Translations under genes and position numbers: made by a program
The notes under the pieces: model-generated
Told to the model about the DNA's origin: nothing
Database searches by the model: none
What the model saw: the letters and a program-made list of their open reading frames with translations, nothing else
Shown: one piece after another, positions 50,876 through 59,551 of the stretch
Layout: each line of letters opens with the position of its first letter
Numbering within the stretch: the stretch's first letter is position 1
Source of the DNA: an uncultured Eubacteriales bacterium
GTDB lineage: Bacteria > Bacillota > Clostridia > Oscillospirales > Oscillospiraceae
DNA length: 64,000 nt
Reading direction: 5' to 3'
NCBI GenBank assembly: GCA_900551995.1
Contig: URXW01000003.1
Location: forward strand, 1 to 64,000

Positions 50876-52611
50876 TATTTCTCGTTGGGCATTTTCCATG
50901 CCGTGTGGTCGGTGTGGAGGAGGTGGTGGGATCTTTCGCTGAGGGGGGCGCGGAGATACTCGCGGTAGAGCGTCTGCACGTCGGGGTTCTCGTGGGAGAA
51001 GCGCACCTTGGCGTGCTTGTCCAGCTCCCAGAGAATGTCGCCGCGGGACTCCGCCAGCTCCTGCCCGTCGCGGATGGGCTGTCCGCCGCCGCCGGCACAG
51101 CCGCCGGGACACGCCATGACCTCCACAAAGTCGTAGTCCACCCGTCCCTCGTCGATGGCGTGCATGAGGCGGCGGGTGTTGCCCAGACCGCTGACCACCG
51201 CCACGCGGACATCGCCCGCGCCGGGGATGGTGAACGTCGCCTCCTTCCAGCCGTCCATGCCGCGGACGGCGGAGAACGCGTCGGCATCCGGGTTCTTGCC
51301 GGTGACGAGGTAATAGGCACTGCGGAGTGCGGCGTCCATGACGCCGCCGGTGGCTCCGAACACCACGGCGGCACCGGTGCCGGTGCCCAGAGGACTGTCA
51401 AAGGGCGTTTCCGGCAGGACGGCGGGGTTGATAGGCTCGCCCCGGAGCATACGGACGATCTCGCGGGTGGTCAGCACCACGTCCACGTCCGGGTCGCCGC
51501 CCTCGCCCCGCATGGTGGGCAGGGCGCGCTCCGCCTTCTTGGCGGTGCAGGGCATGATGGATACCACAAACAGCTTTTTGGGATCCACGCCCAGCTTCTC
51601 GGCGAAATAGCTCTTGACCACGGCACCGAACATCTGCTGGGGGCTTTTGGCGGTGGAGAGGTTCTCCGTGTAGGCGGGGAACTGCCCCTTTACGAACCGC
51701 ACCCAGCCGGGACAGCAGCTGGTGAACATGGGCCAGAGGTACTTGTTGCGGTGGGTGAACCGCTCCAGAAATTCGCTGCCCTCCTCCATGATGGTCAGGT
51801 CGGCGGTGAAATTGGTGTCGAACACGTAGTCGAAGCCCATGGTCTTTAGGGCGGTGACGAAACGCTCCGCCGTGGCGAACTTGGGGTCGAGGTGGTAGTA
51901 CTCCGCCCAAGCGGCGCGTACCGCCGGGGCGATCTGCACCACGGTGATGCGCTCCGGGTCCGCCAGCGCGTCAAAGACCTTGCCGGTGTCGTCGTGCTCC
52001 TGGAGGCCGCCCACGGGACAGTGGGTGATGCACTGGCCGCAGAAGGTGCAGTCGCTCTCGCCCAGCGTGCGGGTGTGGGCGACGCCCACGGTGGTGTGGG
52101 TACCGGTGCCCATCAGATCCCAGATGCCCATGGTCTGCACCTTTTCACAGATCTGGATGCAGCGCATACACTTGATACAGCGGTTTTCGATGCGTATTAC
52201 GGGGTTGGAGTAGTCGGTGGGGGTGTTCCGCAGGTCGTCGATGTAGTGGTCGCCCAGCAGGTTGTAGTCGTTGGTCAGCTGCTGGAGCTTGCAGTTGCCG
52301 CTGCGGGTGCATTTGGTACACTTCGTCTCGTGCTGGCTCAGCAGGAGGCGAAGGTTCACGCGGCGGGCCTCACGGACGCGGGGAGAGCTGGTGTGCACCA
52401 CCATGCCCTCGGACACCGCGCTGTTGCAGGAGGGCACCAGACGGGCGTGACCCTCCACCTCCACCATGCACAGGCGGCAGGCGGCGATCTCGTTGATGCC
52501 CTTCAGATAGCAGAGCGTGGGGATCTCGATCTTGGCGGAGCGCGCCGCCTCTAAGATCGTGGTACCGTCGGGGACGGTGACGGTTCGCTTGTCGATGGTC
52601 AGTGTTACCAT
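50875..52611 (-). CDS. hydA: [FeFe]-hydrogenase catalytic subunit, group A2-like
   Basis: A 578-residue hydrogenase with an N-terminal chain of Fe-S domains. 2Fe-2S Cys 34, 45, 48 and 62; His94-Cys98-Cys101-Cys107 4Fe-4S site; and two 4Fe-4S clusters (CIKCMRC...C and CTFCGQCITHC, about 145-198). H-cluster motifs are TSCCPGW (297-303), MPCTAKK and ACPGGCAGGGGQP. The C-terminal SSU-like tail ends RSHHLLHTDHT. The ATG overlaps the upstream flavoprotein stop by seven bases. With the GltD-type partner it fits HydDB group A2 (glutamate-synthase-linked); the pairing is from gene order. Confidence 0.94.
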   Translation of the reverse strand: MVTLTIDKRTVTVPDGTTILEAARSAKIEIPTLCYLKGINEIAACRLCMVEVEGHARLVPSCNSAVSEGMVVHTSSPRVREARRVNLRLLLSQHETKCTKCTRSGNCKLQQLTNDYNLLGDHYIDDLRNTPTDYSNPVIRIENRCIKCMRCIQICEKVQTMGIWDLMGTGTHTTVGVAHTRTLGESDCTFCGQCITHCPVGGLQEHDDTGKVFDALADPERITVVQIAPAVRAAWAEYYHLDPKFATAERFVTALKTMGFDYVFDTNFTADLTIMEEGSEFLERFTHRNKYLWPMFTSCCPGWVRFVKGQFPAYTENLSTAKSPQQMFGAVVKSYFAEKLGVDPKKLFVVSIMPCTAKKAERALPTMRGEGGDPDVDVVLTTREIVRMLRGEPINPAVLPETPFDSPLGTGTGAAVVFGATGGVMDAALRSAYYLVTGKNPDADAFSAVRGMDGWKEATFTIPGAGDVRVAVVSGLGNTRRLMHAIDEGRVDYDFVEVMACPGGCAGGGGQPIRDGQELAESRGDILWELDKHAKVRFSHENPDVQTLYREYLRAPLSERSHHLLHTDHTAWKMPNEK

Positions 52612-54440
52612 TTTTCGTTCCTCCCTCCCCGGAAAATACCGTAGCCGTAGTGGTCGCAGCGGAGGCAGCGGGACGCTTCGGTGCGCGCACCCTCCTCGGT
52701 GAGCCCACATTCGATGTCCTCGAAGTCGCAGCGGCGTTCGCACGCCTCGCGCTCGGTGGTGTTGATGCGCCCATGGGGGGCGCGGTTGTTGAGACGGGGG
52801 CTGGGGATGTCCACCTCGACCTTGATCTCGTGGCGGAAGCCGAGGTGCTCGTCGATGTTCGCCGCCGCCACCTTGCCGGCGGCGATGGCGCGGATGGCGG
52901 TGGCGGGGCCGGTGACGCAGTCGCCGCCGGCGAACAGGTTGTCCTTATCGCCAACCTGACCGGAGAGCCCCGCCACGAAGGTGCCCCGCTTGATGGGGAC
53001 GCCCGCCTGCTCGAAGCCCTGGATCTCAATGCCCTGACCGATCGCCACCACGATGATGTCCGCCGGGATGCGAAGTTCCGGCAAGTCGGCCTTGTTGGGG
53101 CGGGGACGCCCGGTCTTGTCCGTCTCGCCGATGAGCTGGGGCTGCACCCAGAGGGCGACGGCGTTGCCGTCGGCGTCCGATTCGATGTGGGAGGGAGCCA
53201 TGAGTGTCTTGATCTCCGCACCCTCCGCCATGGCACCGGTGACCTCGTCGGGCAGGGCGGTCATGTCCTCCACGCGGCGGCGGTAGACGCAGGTGACCTT
53301 GTCCGCGCCCAAGCGGAGGGAGCTGCGGGTCACATCCATCGCCACGTTGCCGCCGCCGATGACCACCACCTGCTTGCCGGTGAAGTCGGGCATTACGTCG
53401 TCGCCGATGGCGCGGAGCATCTCCACGGCGGATATGACGTTGCGGCTGTCCTCGCCGGGGATGCCGACCTTTTTGTCCTGATGGGCACCGATGGCGATGT
53501 ACAGGCAGTCGTATTCCTTTTGCAGATCCTCCACCCAGATGTCGCTGCCCACGGTGACGTTGGTGTGCGCCTCGATGCCGAGGGAGAGGATGGATGCGAT
53601 CTCCGCGTCCAGCAGGTGACGGGGGAAACGGTAGCTGGGGATGCCGTAGCGGAGCATTCCGCCCAGCTTGTCACGCTCCTCGTAGACCGTGACCTTGTGT
53701 CCCATCAGTGCCAGATAGTAGGCGCAGCTGAGGCCGCTGGGGCCGCCGCCGATAATGGCGACCTTCTTGCCCGTGGGCGGCGCACAGACGGGCTGGGGCA
53801 CGTCGCCGGCATGATCCACGGCGTACCGCTTCAGACCGCGGATGTTGATGGCGTCGTCGATCATGTTGCGGCGGCACCGCGCCTCGCAGGGGTGCTCGCA
53901 GATATAGGCGCAGGCGGTGGGGAAGGGGTTGTCCTTGCGGATCAGACGCACGGCGTCGGCACAGCGATCCTCGCCCACCAGTGCCATGTAGCCGGGAACG
54001 TCCACCCCGGCGGGGCACAGAGCCACGCAGGGGACGGGCAGCTGTAGTCCCGCCAGACAGCGGTGGTGGAGGATGTGCTCCTCGTAGTCGTCCCGGAAGC
54101 CCTCCAGACCGTCCAGCACAAGGCGGGCGGCGTCCCGCCCGATGGCGCAGTCGGCGGTGGTCTCCACGGTGCGGGCGGTCTTTTCGATGATGGACAGCGT
54201 CGCCATGTCCGCAGTGCCGTCCAGTACGGTGGCGATCAGCTTGCTCAGCTGCCCCAGACCGATACGGCAGGGGACGCACTTACCGCAGGATTGGGCGTGG
54301 CACAGCTGCAAAAACGACAGTGACATATCCACCGGACATAGGCCGGGAGGGCTGGCGGCAATGCGGCGTTCCACGTCGCGGTAGAGGTTATCCACCACGG
54401 TCTGGGCGCGGCTGGGACTTTTGATGTCAAGTCTGCTCAA
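52605..54440 (-). CDS. Fusion of NuoF-type 4Fe-4S domain and GltD-type FAD/NAD(P)H oxidoreductase
   Basis: A 611-residue iron-sulfur flavoprotein. Residues about 1-110 contain SCGKCVPCRIGLGQLSKLI, the NADH_4Fe-4S end of NuoF; no FMN/NADH NuoF core is present. The GltD-like part follows with CxxxC ferredoxin-type motifs (CEHPCEARCRRNM), FAD motif VAIIGGGPSGLSCAYYLALM, NAD(P)H motif VVVIGGGNVAMDVTRSSLRL and AIGQGIEIQ. C-terminal Cys-rich EASRCLRCDHYGY. It likely passes electrons between NAD(P)H and the hydrogenase. The start is TTG at 54440 behind AAAGGAGTGACTTTG. It is the first gene of the pair. Confidence 0.88.
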   Translation of the reverse strand: MSRLDIKSPSRAQTVVDNLYRDVERRIAASPPGLCPVDMSLSFLQLCHAQSCGKCVPCRIGLGQLSKLIATVLDGTADMATLSIIEKTARTVETTADCAIGRDAARLVLDGLEGFRDDYEEHILHHRCLAGLQLPVPCVALCPAGVDVPGYMALVGEDRCADAVRLIRKDNPFPTACAYICEHPCEARCRRNMIDDAINIRGLKRYAVDHAGDVPQPVCAPPTGKKVAIIGGGPSGLSCAYYLALMGHKVTVYEERDKLGGMLRYGIPSYRFPRHLLDAEIASILSLGIEAHTNVTVGSDIWVEDLQKEYDCLYIAIGAHQDKKVGIPGEDSRNVISAVEMLRAIGDDVMPDFTGKQVVVIGGGNVAMDVTRSSLRLGADKVTCVYRRRVEDMTALPDEVTGAMAEGAEIKTLMAPSHIESDADGNAVALWVQPQLIGETDKTGRPRPNKADLPELRIPADIIVVAIGQGIEIQGFEQAGVPIKRGTFVAGLSGQVGDKDNLFAGGDCVTGPATAIRAIAAGKVAAANIDEHLGFRHEIKVEVDIPSPRLNNRAPHGRINTTEREACERRCDFEDIECGLTEEGARTEASRCLRCDHYGYGIFRGGRNEKW

Positions 54441-54465
54441 ACAAAGTCACTCCTTTCGTCTGCGC

Positions 54466-54488
54466 GGTGCGGACATACGTCCGGCACC
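54466..54488 (-). promoter_or_regulatory. Hairpin in the hydrogenase leader
   Basis: GGTGCGGAC and GTCCGGCACC pair around ATAC, in the leader 25 bases before the TTG start. A TTGACT...CATTCT promoter with 17-base spacing may lie upstream (about 54512-54540). Function of the hairpin is unknown. Confidence 0.4.
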
Positions 54489-54645
54489 AGCGGACTTGTT
54501 CCTGTGTTACCATAAAGAATGGCACAAATTGCGGCAAAAGTCAACAGTGAAAAGGGAGAAATTTCCCAAGAGGAAATGCGGCGGGGACGGCTGGAAAAGC
54601 GGCGATTTTTATGGGGCGGAATGGGAAAGGCGGTGGTTTTGATTT

Positions 54646-54681
54646 TCGCAAAAAGAAACTCTCCGGCGTTAGCCGGAGAGG
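54646..54681 (-). terminator. Terminator of the MATE gene
   Basis: Minus strand: CTCTCCGGC and GCCGGAGAG form a stem around TAAC, followed by TTTCTTTTTG. It lies 9 bases past the MATE stop. The stretch 54489-54645 has no recognised gene. Confidence 0.85.
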
Positions 54682-54689
54682 GGGAGGGC

Positions 54690-56147
54690 TTATGCGCTGC
54701 CTTGGCGCAGGTAGCCGTAGTCGCTTTTGAGAATATTGCGGAAGAAGGGGTAGCACAGCACGGCGTCGGCGGCGATCCACGCCAGAGGGTCGGCGACGCA
54801 GAGGGCGTAGAACGCCAGAGGCGGGGCATCGACGCTGACCGCGCCGCCGGCGATGGCGGTGGGCAGCAGCAGGCACGCCGCCACACGCGCCGCCAGCTCC
54901 GCACCACCGGCTCCCAGCACGAAGCCGCTGCGCCCGATGCCCTGCACGCAGTTGCGTACCACGAAGATGAAGGCGAGGAACAGGTACAGGGCGAAGTCCA
55001 CGTACAGCAGGGCGTTGCCGTAGCGCACCGCCTCCGGCGTGACCTTGTCGGCACTGAGGAAGATGTGGTAGAAGAAATCGTTCCGCATCGCCAGCAGACC
55101 GAGCCCGACGGACAGCGCGGCGAGGATGGAGACGATCCCCAACGCTTGCAGAGAGCCGCGCTTGATGCGGTCATAGTGTCCCGCGCCCAGATTCTGGGCG
55201 GTGAAGCTGGTCATGGCTCCGCCGAAGGCGTTCATGGGCGTCATAATGAGGTTGTTCAGCTTGTTTGCCGCGCCGAAGCCGTTCTGCGCCGCGTTGGACA
55301 CCATGGCGGCACCGCGCATATCGAAGCGCACCACGCCCGCCTGCATGACGATGATGCCCACCGCCAGCACGGAGAATTGCAGACCCAGCGGGATGCCGCG
55401 GGTCAGGTGACGCTTCACGTCCATGAGGGAGATATGCCAGTCCGCCCGGTGGAGGCGGAGGACGGGGTAGCGGAGGAAGGCGTAGGCAAAGCACGCCACG
55501 GTGCTGACCAGCTGCGCCAGCACGGTCGCCCAGGCGGCACCCGCCACGCCCCAGTGGAAGGAGAGGATAAACAGCAGATCCAGCACCACGTTCAGCACCG
55601 TGGAGAACAGCAGGAACAGCAGAGGCGTTACGGAGTCGCCCATGGCGCGGAGGAAGGAGCAGATGAAGTTATAGAAAAGCTGCGCGCCGATGCCGATGAA
55701 AATGACGGTGCAGTAGGTGTGGGCGGCGGTGTACACGTCCGGGTTCTCCGGCGTGACGTTGATCCACGCCAGCATGGGGTCCAGGAGCACCAGAGCCAGC
55801 GTCGTGAGCACCGCCGTCAGCCCGGCGGAGAGCAGCAGCTGGGTGGCGAGGGAGCGGCGGACGCCCCGCTCGTCGTGCATCCCCACGTAGTAGGAGGTGA
55901 TGACGCAGAAGCCCGCGCTGACACCGAAGGCGAATTGCAGGAAAATGAAGATCAGGGACGTGGTGTCGTTGACGCCCGCGACCTCGGCGGCGGTCAGCGT
56001 CTGTCCCACGATGGCGGCGTCGCTGATGGTGTAGACCTGCTGGAGCAGGTAGGACAGGATCACCGGCAGGGAAAACAGCAGGATCACCCGCCAGCACTTG
56101 CCTTGGGTCAGATCCATTGGCTCCCTTTTTGTATGTGCTGTTTTCAC
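54690..56147 (-). CDS. MATE-family multidrug/Na+ or H+ antiporter
   Basis: A 485-residue membrane protein with about twelve segments. The first is VILLFSLPVILSYLLQQVYT, and DAAIVGQTLTAAEVAGVN is the typical loop. The halves repeat at about residue 245 (RGIPLGLQFSVLAVGIIVMQ). GTG 56147 follows AAAGGGGCGATTTCT and is preferred; ATG 56117 is possible but with a poorly spaced ribosome site. Substrate unknown. Confidence 0.88.
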   Translation of the reverse strand: MKTAHTKREPMDLTQGKCWRVILLFSLPVILSYLLQQVYTISDAAIVGQTLTAAEVAGVNDTTSLIFIFLQFAFGVSAGFCVITSYYVGMHDERGVRRSLATQLLLSAGLTAVLTTLALVLLDPMLAWINVTPENPDVYTAAHTYCTVIFIGIGAQLFYNFICSFLRAMGDSVTPLLFLLFSTVLNVVLDLLFILSFHWGVAGAAWATVLAQLVSTVACFAYAFLRYPVLRLHRADWHISLMDVKRHLTRGIPLGLQFSVLAVGIIVMQAGVVRFDMRGAAMVSNAAQNGFGAANKLNNLIMTPMNAFGGAMTSFTAQNLGAGHYDRIKRGSLQALGIVSILAALSVGLGLLAMRNDFFYHIFLSADKVTPEAVRYGNALLYVDFALYLFLAFIFVVRNCVQGIGRSGFVLGAGGAELAARVAACLLLPTAIAGGAVSVDAPPLAFYALCVADPLAWIAADAVLCYPFFRNILKSDYGYLRQGSA

Positions 56148-56198
56148 AGAAATCGCCCCTTTCTTTTGTGTAGTATGACAAAATCTTTCAGCGCGGAG

Positions 56199-56227
56199 AT
56201 TATAATACCGGCGGGGGCGGTTGTCAA
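56199..56227 (-). promoter_or_regulatory. Promoter of the MATE gene
   Basis: Minus strand TTGACA (56222-56227), 17 bases, TATAAT (56199-56204): fully consensus, 50 bases before the GTG. Confidence 0.85.
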
Positions 56228-56254
56228 GAGGGGAGGAAAAATTTCCGCAGGGCA

Positions 56255-56283
56255 AAAAAAGGAACCGCTTTTCAGCGGTTCCC
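56255..56283 (-). terminator. Terminator after repeat copy C (end of proS transcript)
   Basis: Minus strand: GGAACCGCT and AGCGGTTCC pair around GAAA, followed by TTTTTTT. It would stop the proS transcript after passing through repeat copy C. Confidence 0.85.
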
Positions 56284-56495
56284 CAGGCTGTCGAAAAAGC
56301 CACCGGCTTTCTCGACAGCCTGCAATAATGCCGTTATTTTCGTGCCGCAAAGCGGCACGAAAATACTCGCTTCGCTCCACGCACGCCTTGCAGAGCAAGG
56401 CTTAGCGCGGCATTTGATCCGATTCGAGGCGGGCTTTGCCCCCTCGAGCTCCCCCTGTGAGGCGGAAAGATTGCATACGCGGTGGGGTTTATCGG
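56284..56495 (-). repeat. Dispersed structured repeat, copy C
   Basis: An inverted copy of the repeat in the proS 3' region. The 13-bp hairpin is at 56335-56365 with a loop one base different. The extra hairpin GGCTGTCGA/TCGACAGCC (56286-56321) is shared with copy A and lies on the same relative side. It starts 10 bases past the proS stop. Confidence 0.82.
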
Positions 56496-56504
56496 GCTGC
56501 TTTC

Positions 56505-57944
56505 TTAATATGCCACGCCCCAGTAGATGTCGGTGGTGGCGGGCTTGCCGCACATGACGCACTTGCCCTCGGTGCCGGACTGGTGCAGCGGCATACAGCG
56601 GCTGGACACGCCGGCCTTCTCCTTCATCGCCAGCTCGCACTCCAGAGAGCCGCACCACTTGGTACGGGCAAAGCCGCCCTTGCCTTGCGCCATCTCCTTG
56701 ACCTCCTCCCAGGAGGTCATGTCGAAGGTGTTGTCCTCCAGATTCTTGGACGCCATGGCGTACAGGTTGTCGTGAACGTCCTGCAGCAGCTTCTGCACGG
56801 CACTCTCCAGCTCCGTCAGAGGCACGAAGGTCTTTTCACCGGTGTCGCGGCGGGCGATGCAGCACTGTCCTTTTTCCATGTCCTTGGGGCCGATCTCCAC
56901 GCGGAGGGGCACGCCCTTCATCTCGTACTGGGCGAACTTCCAGCCGGCGGACTGGTCGCTGTCGTCCATGCTGACGCGGATGCCGGCGGCGGTCAGACGG
57001 TCGCGCAGGGACGCGGCGGCCTCCAGCACGCCCTCCTTATGCTGGGCGATGGGGATGACCACCACCTGCGTGGGGGCGATGACCGGGGGCAGCACCAGAC
57101 CGTGGTTGTCGCTGTGGGTCATAATGATCGCGCCGATGAGACGGGTGGACGCGCCCCAGCTGGTCTGGAAGGGGTATTGAAGGGTGTTGTCCCGACCGGT
57201 GAACGTCACGTCGTAGGCGCGGGAGAACTTGTCGCCGAAGAAGTGGCTGGTGCCGGACTGGAGAGCCTTATGGTCCTTCATCATGCACTCGATGGTGTAG
57301 GTCGCTTCGGCACCGGCGAACTTCTCCTTGTCGGTCTTGCGGCCCTTCACCACGGGCATCGCCAGCGCGTTCTTGCAGGCGTCGGCGTAGCAGTTCAGCT
57401 GCTGCTCCGTCTCCGCCTCCGCCTCGGCCGCCGTCTCGTGGATGGTGTGACCCTCCTGCCACCAGAACTCGCGGCTGCGGAGGAAGGGGCGGGTGGTCTT
57501 TTCCCAGCGGATAACGGAGCACCACTGGTTATACAGCATGGGCAGCTCCCGGTAGCTGTGGAGCACGTGGCTCCAGTGGTCGCAGAACATAGTCTCGGAG
57601 GTGGGGCGGAACGCCAGACGCTCCTCCAGAGGCTCGCTGCCGCCGTGGGTGATCCATGCCACCTCCGGGGCGAAGCCCGCCACCAGCTCGCCCTCCTTCT
57701 TCAGAAGGCTCTCGGGGATGAGGACGGGCATCGCCACGTTGACGTGCCCGGTCTTTTTGAACTCCGTGTCCAGATATTTCTGAATGTTCTCCCAGATGGC
57801 ATAGCCATAAGGTCGAAGGATCAGGAAGCCCTTTACGGAGGCGTAGTCCACCAGCTCCGCTTTCAGGCAGATGTCCGTATACCACTTGGCGAAGTCCTCC
57901 TCCATGGGAGTGATCGCTTCCACATTTCTCTGATCCTTAGCCAT
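56505..57944 (-). CDS. proS: Prolyl-tRNA synthetase, archaeal/eukaryotic-type
   Basis: A 479-residue class II synthetase without the bacterial editing insertion. It shows MEEDFAKWYTDICLKAELVD, RPTSETMFCDHWS (motif 2 region is VIRWEKTTRPFLRSREFWWQ) and GHT-type loops, with motif 3 GATEYR-like region at WGASTRLIGAIIMTHSDNHG. The C-terminal zinc-binding extension has CGSLECELAM and CVMCGKPA. ATG 57944 is chosen by family alignment; a TTG six bases upstream has better ribosome-site spacing. Presence of the archaeal type is common in clostridia. Confidence 0.94.
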   Translation of the reverse strand: MAKDQRNVEAITPMEEDFAKWYTDICLKAELVDYASVKGFLILRPYGYAIWENIQKYLDTEFKKTGHVNVAMPVLIPESLLKKEGELVAGFAPEVAWITHGGSEPLEERLAFRPTSETMFCDHWSHVLHSYRELPMLYNQWCSVIRWEKTTRPFLRSREFWWQEGHTIHETAAEAEAETEQQLNCYADACKNALAMPVVKGRKTDKEKFAGAEATYTIECMMKDHKALQSGTSHFFGDKFSRAYDVTFTGRDNTLQYPFQTSWGASTRLIGAIIMTHSDNHGLVLPPVIAPTQVVVIPIAQHKEGVLEAAASLRDRLTAAGIRVSMDDSDQSAGWKFAQYEMKGVPLRVEIGPKDMEKGQCCIARRDTGEKTFVPLTELESAVQKLLQDVHDNLYAMASKNLEDNTFDMTSWEEVKEMAQGKGGFARTKWCGSLECELAMKEKAGVSSRCMPLHQSGTEGKCVMCGKPATTDIYWGVAY

Positions 57945-58029
57945 TGTCAAATACCATTCCTTTATAATATATAGGCGTGTGCCAACTCCATATTTTATCC
58001 GTCATAGCCGCGATTGTCAAGGTTGCGGA

Positions 58030-58064
58030 GGAAAAAGACCGCCTTTCGGCGGTCTTTTCAGCAT
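58030..58064 (-). terminator. Terminator of trpB2
   Basis: Minus strand: AAAAGACCGCC and GGCGGTCTTTTT form a stem around GAAA, after the stop of the TrpB-type gene. Confidence 0.88.
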
Positions 58065-58072
58065 TTGGGGGA

Positions 58073-59464
58073 TCACTCGTTGCCGGGGAAGGAGGGGATG
58101 GTGGCGAAGCCGCGGGCAAGCTCCTCGTCGGTGGGGATGACGTCGCGCATCTCACCGTCGTTGTATCTGCCGTATGCCACCATGTCGAAGTAGCCGGTGC
58201 CGGTGAGTCCGATGACGATGTTCTTGCTCTCGCCGCTCTCCCTGCACTTCACCGCCTCGTCAATGGCGACGCGGATGGCGTGGCTGCTCTCCGGCGCGGG
58301 CAGGATGCCCTCACAGCGGGCGAACAGCTCCGCCGCCTCGAATACGGCGGTCTGTTCCACGCTGCGCGCCTCCAAAAAGCCGTCGTGGTACAGCTGGGAG
58401 ACGACGCTGCTCATGCCGTGGTAGCGCAGGCCGCCGGCGTGGTTGGCGGAGGGGATGAAGCCGTTGCCCAGCGTGTACATCTTCGCCATGGGGCAGATCT
58501 TGCCGGTGTCGCAGAAGTCGTAGCGGAACACGCCGCGGGTCAGGCTGGGGCAGGACGCAGGCTCCACGGCGATGATGCGGTAGTCCGCCTCGCCCCGGAG
58601 CATCTGCCCCACGAAGGGGGAGATCAAGCCGCCCAGATTGGAGCCGCCGCCGGCGCAGCCGATGATGACGTCCGCCTTGACGCCGTATTTGTCCAGCGCC
58701 GCCTTCGTCTCCAGTCCGATGACGGACTGGTGCAGCAGCACCTGATTGAGAACGCTGCCCAGCACGTAGCGGGTGTTGGGCGTGGCGGCCGCCGCCTCCA
58801 CCGCCTCGCTGATGGCGCAGCCCAGTGAACCGGTGGTGTCCGGGAACTCCGCCAGAATTTTTCTTCCCACCTCGGTGGTATCGGAGGGGGAGGGGGTGAC
58901 CTGTGCGCCGTAGGTACGCATGACCTCCCGGCGGAAGGGCTTCTGCTCATAGGAGCACTTGACCATAAATACGCGGCAGTCCAGCCCCAGATAGGCGCAG
59001 GCCATGCTGAGAGCCGTGCCCCACTGGCCGGCACCCGTCTCGGTGGTGACGCCCCGCAGCCCCTGCTCCTTGGCGTAGTACGCCTGCGCGATGGCGGAGT
59101 TCAGCTTGTGGCTGCCGGAGGTGTTGTTGCCCTCGAACTTATAGTAGATATGGGCGGGGGTGTCCAGCTTTTCCTCCAGACAGTAGGCGCGCACCAGCGG
59201 GGAGGGGCGGTACATCTTGTAGAAGTTCCGCACGTCCTCGGGGATGGGAATGAGGGGGGTGTCGTTGTCCATCTCCTGCTTGACCAGCTCCGCGCAGAAC
59301 ACGTGACCCATCTCCTCCGCCGTCATGGGCTGGAGGGTGGCGGGATGCAGCAGGGGGGCGGGCTTCGTCTTCATATCGGCGCGGACGTTATACCAATACC
59401 GGGGCATCTCGTCCTCGGAGAGATAGATCTTGTAAGGGATGTCGCGGTTTTTCAGTTCTTTCAT
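58073..59464 (-). CDS. TrpB2-type tryptophan synthase beta-like PLP enzyme
   Basis: A 463-residue fold-type II PLP enzyme. The PLP lysine is in NNTSGSHKLNSAIAQAYYAK (Lys120). GAGQWGTALSMA and the phosphate-binding GCAGGGSNLGG are present. It is longer at the N-terminus than TrpB1 and lacks the residues for TrpA contact, as in the TrpB2 group. No trpA is nearby, so it may make tryptophan from indole or have another beta-replacement role. It lies 87 bases after trpS in the T-box transcript. AAAGGAGAACCCACACC precedes the ATG. Confidence 0.88.
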   Translation of the reverse strand: MKELKNRDIPYKIYLSEDEMPRYWYNVRADMKTKPAPLLHPATLQPMTAEEMGHVFCAELVKQEMDNDTPLIPIPEDVRNFYKMYRPSPLVRAYCLEEKLDTPAHIYYKFEGNNTSGSHKLNSAIAQAYYAKEQGLRGVTTETGAGQWGTALSMACAYLGLDCRVFMVKCSYEQKPFRREVMRTYGAQVTPSPSDTTEVGRKILAEFPDTTGSLGCAISEAVEAAAATPNTRYVLGSVLNQVLLHQSVIGLETKAALDKYGVKADVIIGCAGGGSNLGGLISPFVGQMLRGEADYRIIAVEPASCPSLTRGVFRYDFCDTGKICPMAKMYTLGNGFIPSANHAGGLRYHGMSSVVSQLYHDGFLEARSVEQTAVFEAAELFARCEGILPAPESSHAIRVAIDEAVKCRESGESKNIVIGLTGTGYFDMVAYGRYNDGEMRDVIPTDEELARGFATIPSFPGNE

Positions 59465-59551
59465 GGTGTGGGTTCTCCTTTCGGTATTGGTTTTAGTAAT
59501 GATGTATTCCATCAAGACCTCCCCGGACGGGGGAGCCTTGGAGGAGGCGTG

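Noticed and set aside
54519..56405. A plus-strand frame of 628 codons across the MATE gene and its neighbours.
   Set aside because: Antisense to the MATE gene, and repetitive in character; the beginning (54519-54640) looks plausible but has no ribosome site.
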